From contig JAWKLJ010000002.1 in assembly GCA_041392805.1 (NCBI GenBank), positions 186,001 through 250,000 of the forward strand: a stretch of 64,000 nucleotides of DNA. The letters run 5' to 3'. This DNA comes from Saprospiraceae bacterium. GTDB lineage: Bacteria > Bacteroidota > Bacteroidia > Chitinophagales > Saprospiraceae. Below, piece by piece: positions 35,745-43,626 of the stretch; the first letter of the stretch is position 1, and each line of letters begins with the position of its first letter. The notes beneath the pieces were generated by a model, which did no database searches, was not told the DNA's origin, and worked only from the letters and a program-made list of their open reading frames with translations. The translations under genes were made by a program, and so were the position numbers.

Positions 35745-38027
35745 CTACTTCACAATCGCTACATCTCCACTGACTATTTTCGATTCCGGTTTGCCATTTT
35801 CACTGACGGTATACGCCAGCCACCAGACATAAACGCCCGTGGAAAGCTGTTGCCCTTTGAGTAGGCCATTCCATCCTTGGTCAGGATCGGTGGTCTCAAA
35901 AAGCAAATTCCCCCAGCGGTCAAAGATTTTAAGATTATAATCCAGTATTTCGCAGCCAGTTAGCGGGTGAAATTCATCATTGGCGCCATCATTATTGGGC
36001 GAAAAGGCAGTCGGGGCATAAAAGGTGCAGCGTTCACAGGGGGTAACGGTGGTAAGAAAAGTTCGTTGTTCACAATCGTTGAAGACCAGTACCTGGTAAT
36101 CACCGGGTTCGGTAATCGCAAGGGTGGGCTGGGTCGTTCCTCCCGTCCAAAGGTATTCGGCCAGGACGGAGGTCTTTGCATTCAGGATTAGCCGTTGGCC
36201 TGGGCAAAGGAAGGTATCGGCGACCAGCTTGGTGCGGATAGAATCGACAATGGTTACTTTGGCCTGGCTTGTAAAGACATTGCAGGCGGTGGTGACAGTA
36301 ACGGCGTAATTGCCAGAGTTGTTTACCTGATAGACCGGAGACGTACTCCCATCCTGCCAAGTATAGGCGGCACCTGGGATCGTCAGGTCGTAAACCAGCG
36401 GGCCGTCGGAGATACAACGCACCACATCGTCACCTAGGGAAGGCATCGGGTCCTCTATAAAAGTGACGCTAAAGGCATCCATCCTTTCTTCACAAGCTGT
36501 GGTAATCGTGACGGCATAAGTGCCGTCTTGGGTAATGGTATAAAAAGGCGAGGTAGCGCCATCTTGCCATTTATAGCTTAGCACATCACTATTGCTAACA
36601 TCCAACGGGATTTGCTCGCCGGCGCAAAGCACCTGGTCAGGCCCTAGCTCCAACTGGATGGGGGCGATAAAATCAATTTGCACCTGATCGGTTACCGTGC
36701 CACAGGCATTGGTCACTTCTACCCGATATAATCCAGGCGTATTGACCTCCAAACTTGCCCCAGTAGACCCGTCCTGCCAAAGGTAGCTGGCCAAATCACT
36801 AAAAGCATTAAGGGTAATGACCTCACCAGGGCATAATACCCGATCTGCCCCCAATTCAATTTGGGGAACATCCATTTGATAGATGATCTCGATTGCATCC
36901 ATAACGACTTCGCAATCATTGGTTGCCGTCACGGCATAGACGCCCGAAGTGCTCACCTGAAAGGTAGGATTGGTGGAACCATCTTGCCATAAATAAGTTG
37001 TGCCAAAAGGGACGCTCACATCCAGGGTGACGACTTCTCCTTCGCATAACAAGGTCGTATCTGGGCCTAATTCAGCGTCGTTATATAAAGCATAATCTAC
37101 TTCAAATTCGTATAAGAACAGTTCGGAGGGATTACCACACAGGTCTAGGATTTCATTACTTTCATTACTTCGCAATTCAAAGGTGAAAGTCCCTGTTTCA
37201 TTGATAGGTGGGTTTATTTCGAAGGTATACTCCTTATTATATTGTGCACCACCGGAGCAAATGTCATTTATGGGGGAAAGGACGTAAGGGCCTCCCGGGC
37301 CGCTTAGTCGATAATTGGTATTTAAAAAGGTATTACAACGAATATTTTCCGAAAAAGCAATTTTGATTTGATTTTCACTACAATCACTAGGCACTTCGAT
37401 ACTTTCAACCGTAGGTCGGGTTTGATCGATAATTCCTAGTCCGGAAGAAGAGCTGAAATCGATCTTGTATCCATTGGTAGACCCTGTCCAATTGGAAACC
37501 ATGAGGGCATAGGTATTTCCGGGCTGCATCGGAATGCGGGCATTGAAAGTTGTTCTTCCGGAGAGTCGATCAGGGAAAGGTGACCCGCAGCCAGCGCCTT
37601 GTACATTAAAATTACTGCCACCATTAGCGCCAGTTTGGCCATTACAGCCTGGTCCACCTGCGGCATTACAGCTGACCTGCAAGCTAGCATTGTTGCGGAT
37701 ATCACTGCAATCTCGGTTGGTGATATTGTATAAGGCCCAATCATAATCATCATTAAGGTCATTGGGGGTTATCACAAAACCTAGAAACCCTACTTCATTG
37801 ACCGTGAAGGTATACCATATTGAATTTAATTCTCCAGCCGTACAACTGATATTGGTATTAATTTCATTGCGATAGGCACCATCTCCAGAGGCAGAGATAC
37901 TTTCGGTATAAACTTCCTGGCAGACGGCGATGGCTCCAAGGCAATCTTGAATAGTGGGGGTTTGGGCTGAAATCAGACCTGATCCAATCATGGAGAGAAA
38001 AAGCGGGACCGGTAATAATCTTTTCAT
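35745..38027 (-). CDS. Large surface protein with Ig-like repeats and T9SS type B (gliding-motility) sorting domain
   Basis: A 760-residue exported protein; the start MKRLLPVPLF (38027) gives a signal peptide ending ISAQ. The first 200 residues resemble Bacteroidota lectin-like regions (TEDIYWYTFTV-like NSIWYTFTVNEVGFLGFVITP). A SbsA-like Ig domain follows (220-315), then five repeats of about 75-80 residues with LGPD...LC.GE...LD......YLWQDGST.P.....SG.YAVT..N.C. The C-terminus (about 670-760) is the CHU_C/gliding-motility-associated domain: FSPNNDGANDEFHP, IFDRWGNLLFET and WNG...GVYVWWL. It is expected to be exported by the T9SS and act in adhesion or matrix. Confidence 0.88.
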   Translation of the reverse strand: MKRLLPVPLFLSMIGSGLISAQTPTIQDCLGAIAVCQEVYTESISASGDGAYRNEINTNISCTAGELNSIWYTFTVNEVGFLGFVITPNDLNDDYDWALYNITNRDCSDIRNNASLQVSCNAAGGPGCNGQTGANGGSNFNVQGAGCGSPFPDRLSGRTTFNARIPMQPGNTYALMVSNWTGSTNGYKIDFSSSSGLGIIDQTRPTVESIEVPSDCSENQIKIAFSENIRCNTFLNTNYRLSGPGGPYVLSPINDICSGGAQYNKEYTFEINPPINETGTFTFELRSNESNEILDLCGNPSELFLYEFEVDYALYNDAELGPDTTLLCEGEVVTLDVSVPFGTTYLWQDGSTNPTFQVSTSGVYAVTATNDCEVVMDAIEIIYQMDVPQIELGADRVLCPGEVITLNAFSDLASYLWQDGSTGASLEVNTPGLYRVEVTNACGTVTDQVQIDFIAPIQLELGPDQVLCAGEQIPLDVSNSDVLSYKWQDGATSPFYTITQDGTYAVTITTACEERMDAFSVTFIEDPMPSLGDDVVRCISDGPLVYDLTIPGAAYTWQDGSTSPVYQVNNSGNYAVTVTTACNVFTSQAKVTIVDSIRTKLVADTFLCPGQRLILNAKTSVLAEYLWTGGTTQPTLAITEPGDYQVLVFNDCEQRTFLTTVTPCERCTFYAPTAFSPNNDGANDEFHPLTGCEILDYNLKIFDRWGNLLFETTDPDQGWNGLLKGQQLSTGVYVWWLAYTVSENGKPESKIVSGDVAIVK

Positions 38028-38407
38028 TATTATCAAATAGCGTTAAGGAATGACAATGATTTAAATTCGTGGATGTTTATTGAAGAACTAGAACACTTTG
38101 GAGATAGAAGGATCGCAAATTAAGGATTTTACGATTAAACGATCATTTGTCAGTGAAAATTTTTTGTCGGGCTAAATATATCTCTCCAAATTTGAAGAAG
38201 GAAGTCTATTTCTAGAAGAAAGTTACTTGTCAAGCATAAAAAGCATTTTTTTTTCAAAAAAAAGTGCAAAAAAAATAGTTGAAATTTATTTATTTTTTCA
38301 CAAATTAAGCAAAATGATTGCAATTTAATAAATTGATTTACAGTCGTTTGTTGTTTTTTTTATTATTTTTTTGATTGTTTCATTTTTCACAATAACTGTT
38401 TTTTGTC

Positions 38408-38439
38408 TTTGTTTCTAGTAAATTGATGTTGCATATTTG
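38408..38439 (+). promoter_or_regulatory. Near-consensus promoter inside the noncoding interval
   Basis: TTTG at 38408-38411 and CATATTTG at 38432-38439 are separated by 20 bp. This is one mismatch from the Bacteroidota TTTG-N19-21-TAnnTTTG promoter. No plus-strand gene follows for 2.9 kb, so it would drive a noncoding transcript starting near 38446. Confidence 0.5.
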
Positions 38440-38445
38440 TATCGT

Positions 38446-38883
38446 GATCGGTGAGTAATTGAGGCGGCAAGAAAAAATTGAATCAAAAGAGATTCAAAAC
38501 AATTGAAGAAATATGTTCATGGGATTATAATTTGTTGGTAGTAAGTCGTCCCGAATCAATCGGGACGAATTACACCTTTTAGGTTTTAATCCCTGCGTAA
38601 AGATAAACGCGTCAAACAAAAAAAAAGAGGCGATTCTGGGAAAATCGCCTCCGATCTAAGACTAGGTCAATGTTCATGGGACTACGTCGTCAAAAAAGTC
38701 CTTAAGATTACAATTTGATTTGCTAAAGTGTGGATAAATTCTTCCACTGTTTGACGCGAAGATACACCAATTATTCAGTCGGCCAAAGGATCGGCTGATT
38801 TTTTGGGCACGAAATATTAATTTTGGATATGTTCATGGGATTATAATTGAAAGGGTCGTACTGTATAGTGCGACTTTTTTTTT
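38446..38883 (+). ncRNA. Candidate structured noncoding RNA (promoter to terminator)
   Basis: Predicted to run from the promoter above to a hairpin with a T tract, ending at about 38804 or 38883. Stems: TTGAATC/GATTCAA (38478-38497), TCGTCCCGA/TCGGGACGA (38546-38568), GAGGCGATT/AATCGCCTC (38627-38651), CAGTCGG/TCGGCTG with G-T pairs then six T (38776-38804), and GTCGTAC/GTGCGAC then nine T (38855-38883). The motif ATGTTCATGGGA occurs at 38513, 38670 and 38829, and the longer TTCATGGGATTATAATT in the first and third copies. I find no tmRNA, RNase P, 6S or SRP hallmark. The third stem also works as a minus-strand terminator. Confidence 0.4.
38618..38651 (-). terminator. Intrinsic terminator on the minus strand
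   Basis: GAGGCGATT (38627-38635), 7-nt loop, AATCGCCTC (38643-38651). On the minus strand it is followed by nine T (complement of A at 38618-38626). It lies about 370 bp after the EF-G stop, so the EF-G transcript may carry a long 3' tail or a separate minus-strand RNA may end here. Confidence 0.65.
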
Positions 38884-39017
38884 GTCCATACCCAAAATTG
38901 GCGATTTTTTTTGGACGTAGAGTTATTCAAGTTCCAAAGGCATTAGCGTAGGTTTAAGTCAACCTTTTCTCCATTACCTCTATTCCTCCAATGCCTCTAC
39001 GTCCCTAAAAAAATGGG

Positions 39018-41144
39018 TTAAGCTTCAGCCATTTCATGTTTATAGGCTTCGATTAACTGGGTTTGAATGTCGTGTGGTACCGTACTAAATTCGGCAAACT
39101 TTCTGGTGAATTTTGCCCGACCTTGCGTAAGGGAGCGCAGCGTCGAAGAATATTGGTACAATTCCGCTAATGGCACTTTTGCTATGATTTTTTTGTAATG
39201 ACCCTCCGAATCCATTCCTTGCGGCATTGCTCGACGGGTATTCAAATCACCCATAACATCCCCCAAGACATCGTCGGAGCAAAGAATTTCCAGGTCATAT
39301 ATAGGTTCCAATAATTTTGGACCGGCATCAATAAAGGCATTCTTAAAGGCCTGGCTGGAGGCCAGCATAAAGGCCATATCATTGGAATCGACAGGGTGCA
39401 TTTTTCCATCGTATATACAGACGCGAATATCCTGACAATAGGAGCCGGTGAGAGGTCCCTCCTCCATTTTTTGGAGGATACCCTTCTTGATGGCGTTGGA
39501 ATAATTGCCATCAATGGAACCGCCGACGATACACCAGCAATAGACCAGTTTACCGCCCCATGCCAATTCTTCGACCTCGGTTTTGCGGACACTAAGGTCA
39601 CTTGGATCGGGCATGCCTTCCACATAAGGTTCGATGCGCATATGTACCTCTCCAAATTGCCCAGAGCCACCTGATTGTTTTTTGTGGCGATACTGCGCAT
39701 TAGCCACTTTAGTGATCGTTTCCCGGTAAGATATCTTAGGTTTCACAAACTCCATATTGAGGTTGTTGACCTTTTCGACGCGGTATTTGATCAGGTCTAA
39801 GTGGAGTTGCCCCTGGCCATGTAATAAAGTTTGTTTTAGTTCTTTAGACTGTTCCACAATAAGTGTCAAATCTTCTTCTTCGATTTGATGGAGGGCCTTC
39901 ATGAGTTTTTCCATTTCATTTTTGCTTGGTGGCGAAACAGCCACCCTGATTCTAGGCTCAGGGAAATGAATAGGCTCTATTTTCCGAGTGACCCCTTTGG
40001 TATTGAGGGTATGGTTGGTATGGGTTGATTTTAATTTTACAGTGACGCCAATGTCTCCGGCTCTAAATTCATCCGTATTATTTCTCTCCTTTCCATTGGC
40101 TAGGAAGACCTGGCCAAAACGTTCTGATCCTCTGTTTTCGGCATTGACTAATTCATCTCCAGCCTTTAGCACGCCCGAATAGACTTTGAAGTAAGAAACA
40201 TTACCTACTTTGGGTTCCGAAATAGTTTTGAATATAAAGATGGTAGTAGCGTCCTCTGAAGTGCAGGGTAATTCTTCCCCACCGACGAGTTGTGCAGCCG
40301 GGCAATCAGCCGGAGAAGGGCAGATATCATTGATAAAACCCATAATCCGTCCACTACCCATATTGTGAAGTGCGGAGCATATAAAAACAGGGAAAATCTC
40401 CTGGGTAGAGATGGCTAATCGCAAGCCCTCGGCCAAGTCCGTTTCTGATAAAGAACCTTCTTCAAAATATTTTTCCATCAATGCTTCATCATTCTCTGCG
40501 GCAGCCTCCACTAATTCATTGTGCAACATTTTGGCCTGTTCCATGTACTCATCAGGGATGGCTTGCTTGATAGGTTTACCGCCACCATCGGGGAAAACAT
40601 ACATTGTCATCCGGAGCGCGTCTACAATTTTATTAAATCCAACACCTTCGTTAACCGGAAATTGTACAGGGATGACTTTTGAGCCAAAGCGTTCCTTGGC
40701 TTGTTCCAAGGTTGCTTCATAATTGGCCTTTTCGTGGTCAAGTTGATTGATGACGAAAAGGGCAGGTGTTTTATAATTTTCAATGTATTCCCAAAGCAGC
40801 TCGGTCCCAACCTCCACACCACTTTTGGCATTTAATAGCATAACTCCTGTATCTGCCACCTTAAGGGCAGAAACGATTTCACCAATAAAATCATCGAAGC
40901 CTGGCGTATCCAAAATATTGATCTTTGAGTTTTTCCAGTTGGCATGCACCAGGGTGCTGAAAATGGAGTTGCCTCGTTCTTTTTCAATATTCGTATAATC
41001 CGAAACAGTGTTGCCATCCTCAACAGTTCCTCTTCTAGAGATTTCTTTTGCTTCAAATATCATCGTCTCTGCAAAAGTTGTTTTTCCACTGCCAGGATGG
41101 CCCAATAAGGCCACATTTCTGATGTCTTTGGTGTCGAAACTCAT
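39018..41144 (-). CDS. Elongation factor G-like GTPase (EF-G paralogue)
   Basis: A 708-residue translational GTPase. The start MSFDTKDIRNVALLGHPGSG (41144) is chosen; 70 upstream residues of the open frame are low-complexity. G1 is GHPGSGKT (15-22). Switch I reads RRGTVEDGNTVSDYTNIEKERG (here in two parts around residues 38-58), which marks the FusA2/EF-G-II-like branch. G3 is DTPGFDDF (79-86), with Phe where canonical EF-G has His, and G4 is NQLD (133-136) instead of NKxD. Domains II-V follow to the C-terminus. Such paralogues have weak or specialised activity, so this is not the main FusA. Confidence 0.88.
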   Translation of the reverse strand: MSFDTKDIRNVALLGHPGSGKTTFAETMIFEAKEISRRGTVEDGNTVSDYTNIEKERGNSIFSTLVHANWKNSKINILDTPGFDDFIGEIVSALKVADTGVMLLNAKSGVEVGTELLWEYIENYKTPALFVINQLDHEKANYEATLEQAKERFGSKVIPVQFPVNEGVGFNKIVDALRMTMYVFPDGGGKPIKQAIPDEYMEQAKMLHNELVEAAAENDEALMEKYFEEGSLSETDLAEGLRLAISTQEIFPVFICSALHNMGSGRIMGFINDICPSPADCPAAQLVGGEELPCTSEDATTIFIFKTISEPKVGNVSYFKVYSGVLKAGDELVNAENRGSERFGQVFLANGKERNNTDEFRAGDIGVTVKLKSTHTNHTLNTKGVTRKIEPIHFPEPRIRVAVSPPSKNEMEKLMKALHQIEEEDLTLIVEQSKELKQTLLHGQGQLHLDLIKYRVEKVNNLNMEFVKPKISYRETITKVANAQYRHKKQSGGSGQFGEVHMRIEPYVEGMPDPSDLSVRKTEVEELAWGGKLVYCWCIVGGSIDGNYSNAIKKGILQKMEEGPLTGSYCQDIRVCIYDGKMHPVDSNDMAFMLASSQAFKNAFIDAGPKLLEPIYDLEILCSDDVLGDVMGDLNTRRAMPQGMDSEGHYKKIIAKVPLAELYQYSSTLRSLTQGRAKFTRKFAEFSTVPHDIQTQLIEAYKHEMAEA

Positions 41145-41379
41145 AAGTAAGGTTTTTGATGGTTGAATAATTAAACAGCTCTGAATAAGAGAGATTAAAG
41201 GTATTGAGCTACAAGGAATAAAAGCAATGCTATTCTTAATTAATTGGAATGAAATTAGGAAAATAAAATTGAAGAACAAAATAAATTTTGATTTTAGAAC
41301 ACTTTGTGAACTTTTTGCAAAAGAGCGGTTAAAAATATTGAGAAATGGTATCATTGCTTACCTTTATCCGGAAAGAAAA

Positions 41380-42240
41380 ATGATAAATATGATCCAATAT
41401 CACCATGTTAATGGCGTGCTGACCGAAGTGGAAAAGGCACAACTTCATGTTTCTGATTTAGCCATCCTCAGGGGCTTTGGTGTCTTTGATTATTTTAAGG
41501 CCTTAAAAGGCAAGCCGCTTTTTGTTGAAGATTATGTGGATCGTTTTTTTAACTCTGCGGCGCTATTGTATCTAGAGCCTCCCTGTACGAAAGAAGAATT
41601 GATAACTTGGATACAGGATTTACTAGATGCCAATGGCCAAGAAAATGCAGGTATTCGCCTGGTGCTTACAGGTGGCTATGCTCCAGATAGCTATACCCCG
41701 ATTAAGCCCAACCTGCTTATTTTACAACACCCGTATGCTGATTTTCCTGACTGGGGCTATGAAAAAGGCATTAAGATCCTGACTTATCATTTTCAAAGAG
41801 AAACGCCTGTAGCCAAAACGATCAATTATGTAACCGGCATCAGGATACAAGGCTGGTTGAAAGAAAATGGCGGTGATGCTGTTTTGTATCACGATGGAAC
41901 CCATATCAAAGAATCTGACCGTTCCAATTTTTTTATGGTGGACCAAAATGGTCAATTAGTAACGCCTCAGGAAGAGGTATTGCTGGGCATTACCCGCAAA
42001 AAGATAATAGCGATAGCTAAAGAAAAGGGGGTGACGGTGATCGAACGGATGATTTCCTTGGAAGAAATATATGAAGCTAAAGAAGCATTTATAACGAGCT
42101 CCATCAAGGGCGTTCTACCTGTTGTGCAGATTGATGATAAGGTCATTGGTGATGGTAAACCCGGTCTTTTGAGCAAAGCATTAGGCGAAGCTTTTAAGGA
42201 ACTGACACTTCAATATTGTCAAAATCACGCAAGTATTTAA
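41380..42240 (+). CDS. Class IV aminotransferase (branched-chain/D-amino acid transaminase-like)
   Basis: A 286-residue PLP enzyme. The start at 41380 (ATG 41389 also possible) removes 51 residues of non-homologous sequence that is antisense to EF-G's leader. RGFGVFDYFKALKG (31-44) and the PLP-binding lysine K146 in TPVAKTINYVTG fit the fold, as do ESDRSNFFMV and EEVLLGITRKKII. Members include branched-chain aminotransferase, D-alanine transaminase and aminodeoxychorismate lyase. The residues that tell these apart are not decisive, so the substrate is left open. It is divergent from the EF-G-like gene. Confidence 0.85.
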   Translation: MINMIQYHHVNGVLTEVEKAQLHVSDLAILRGFGVFDYFKALKGKPLFVEDYVDRFFNSAALLYLEPPCTKEELITWIQDLLDANGQENAGIRLVLTGGYAPDSYTPIKPNLLILQHPYADFPDWGYEKGIKILTYHFQRETPVAKTINYVTGIRIQGWLKENGGDAVLYHDGTHIKESDRSNFFMVDQNGQLVTPQEEVLLGITRKKIIAIAKEKGVTVIERMISLEEIYEAKEAFITSSIKGVLPVVQIDDKVIGDGKPGLLSKALGEAFKELTLQYCQNHASI

Positions 42241-42343
42241 TAATATTTTTATTTTACCTTTATTCTGACCATAGAACGCAAAAATGGTCAGAGAAGGCTA
42301 TTTTTTTAATGAATTGTACTATTGCCATGAAAAAATACTGAAA

Positions 42344-43507
42344 ATGTCAATTATACAAGAAGCAGAACAATATGTGACTACCTTACTAACTGAAAAGCTT
42401 AGTGATGACCACACTTACCATAATCTGGCGCACACCCTGAAGGTAAGGGAGGCCTGCCTGGAAATTGCTAAGGGGATGGATATCAATAAAGACGAACTCG
42501 AAATACTTGAATTGGCGGCTTTGTTTCACGATACTGGCTTTATTACTCAATATGACGGGCATGAGGCCGTTAGTCACCATCTGGCAGCAGAATTCCTCGA
42601 AGCAAGAGATTACAAAGATAAAAAACAACAAAAAGTACTCGGATGTATTGATGCAACACAGGTCGGGAGAGAACCGCAGTCCGTTCTGGAAGAAATCATG
42701 AAGGACGCTGATTTGCTGAACCTTGGCAGTAATGATTACCTTGTCTCTTTAGCTAATTTGCGGGCGGAATGGGCGGTTATACTTGGACAACAATATAGCG
42801 ACGAGGATTGGTGCAAATTAAACATCGATTTTTTGGGAAAGCATCGCTATTATACAGCCTATATGGATAAACATTACAGTGATCAAGTAGATAAAAACAG
42901 GAAAAACTTAAAAAAACTAGCTAAAGCCCATAAAAAAGACATGAAAAAGGCAGAGAAACCTGTACCCTCTGGTATTACTGGCAGCCGAAGTGCTCAAATG
43001 ATGTTTAAAACCGCCTTACGCAATCACCTTGACCTAAGTAACCTCGCCGATAATAAGGCGAATATCATGATTAGTATTAATGCAGCAATCGTGACATTTG
43101 CCCTACCTATTTCCTGGTCCTATATTTCTGACTTCAACTATTTGTTGTATCCTTCTATAACGCTTTTGATTACCTGTCTTTCTTCCATGGTTTTTGCCAC
43201 ATTGGCCACTAGACCCATTAAAATGACAGGCCTTACTGCGGAAGATAAAATTGTAAAGGGACAGGCCAACTTATTCTTCTTTGGCAATTTTTTCAAAATG
43301 AGCTTTGATGAATATTTCAAAGGAATGCAGCAAACGATCGACCAGGAAGATCGCTTGGAAGGAGCAATTATGCGAGACTTGTATTTTTTAGGACGCTCAC
43401 TTGGACGTAAATACGGTCAATTGCGTATCTGTTATAATATCTTTATGTTGGGTGTCATCCTTTCTGTTGTTGTATTTCTTATCGCTTTCAATATCATGGC
43501 TAGGTAA
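42344..43507 (+). CDS. HD-domain phosphohydrolase fused to a PycTM (Pycsar effector) membrane module
   Basis: A 387-residue protein starting at MSIIQEAEQY (42344); the open frame extends 20 residues further upstream. Residues about 20-190 are an HD phosphohydrolase domain with YHNLAHT (H26, H30), FHDTGF (H62, D63) and DADLLNLG (near 118). A charged linker (195-225) leads to residues 230-387, which match the PycTM family (formerly DUF5706). This part has FKTALRNHLDLSNLADNKANIMISINAAIV (quoted here in two joined pieces of the same helix region), a second helix pair (ITLLITCLSSMVFATLATRP) and a last helix near 360-380. PycTM proteins are membrane effectors triggered by cyclic UMP/CMP in Pycsar defence. 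No pyrimidine cyclase is visible within the window. Confidence 0.85.
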   Translation: MSIIQEAEQYVTTLLTEKLSDDHTYHNLAHTLKVREACLEIAKGMDINKDELEILELAALFHDTGFITQYDGHEAVSHHLAAEFLEARDYKDKKQQKVLGCIDATQVGREPQSVLEEIMKDADLLNLGSNDYLVSLANLRAEWAVILGQQYSDEDWCKLNIDFLGKHRYYTAYMDKHYSDQVDKNRKNLKKLAKAHKKDMKKAEKPVPSGITGSRSAQMMFKTALRNHLDLSNLADNKANIMISINAAIVTFALPISWSYISDFNYLLYPSITLLITCLSSMVFATLATRPIKMTGLTAEDKIVKGQANLFFFGNFFKMSFDEYFKGMQQTIDQEDRLEGAIMRDLYFLGRSLGRKYGQLRICYNIFMLGVILSVVVFLIAFNIMAR

Positions 43508-43559
43508 AGCACGGTTTGGCAAATGGGTAAATAAACTAACGCCATTTCCCGCAACAAAA

Positions 43560-43586
43560 AAGGCCCCGGATGTCCTCCGAGGCCTT
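43560..43586 (-). terminator. Intrinsic terminator of the T9SS beta-repeat gene
   Basis: AAGGCCCCGGA (43560-43570), loop TGTCC, TCCGAGGCCTT (43576-43586), with one mismatch. On the minus strand the hairpin is followed by TTTTTGTTG, and the gene ends 41 bp upstream at 43627. Confidence 0.7.
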
Positions 43587-43626
43587 CAAGAAACATTAAT
43601 TCATTTGCCTAAGTCTAATAACCCAT

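Larger units (their letters stand above)
38028..39017. other. 990-bp noncoding interval with promoter, repeated motif and five hairpins
   Basis: No supported protein gene on either strand. The left 370 bp are very AT-rich. A near-consensus plus-strand promoter (38408-38439) is followed by hairpins at 38478-38497, 38546-38568, 38627-38651, 38776-38797 and 38855-38874 and by three copies of ATGTTCATGGGA. The last stretch (38960-39010) is a C-rich tract (CCTCCAATGCCTCTACGTCC) beside the EF-G stop that resembles the composite repeats at 8.7 and 32.2 kb. Confidence 0.7.

Noticed and set aside
38446..38883. tmRNA, RNase P RNA or 6S RNA
   Set aside because: No tRNA-like ends, tag frame, GAGGAAAGTCC-type core or long bubble-bearing helix was found by eye; kept only as an unnamed RNA candidate.
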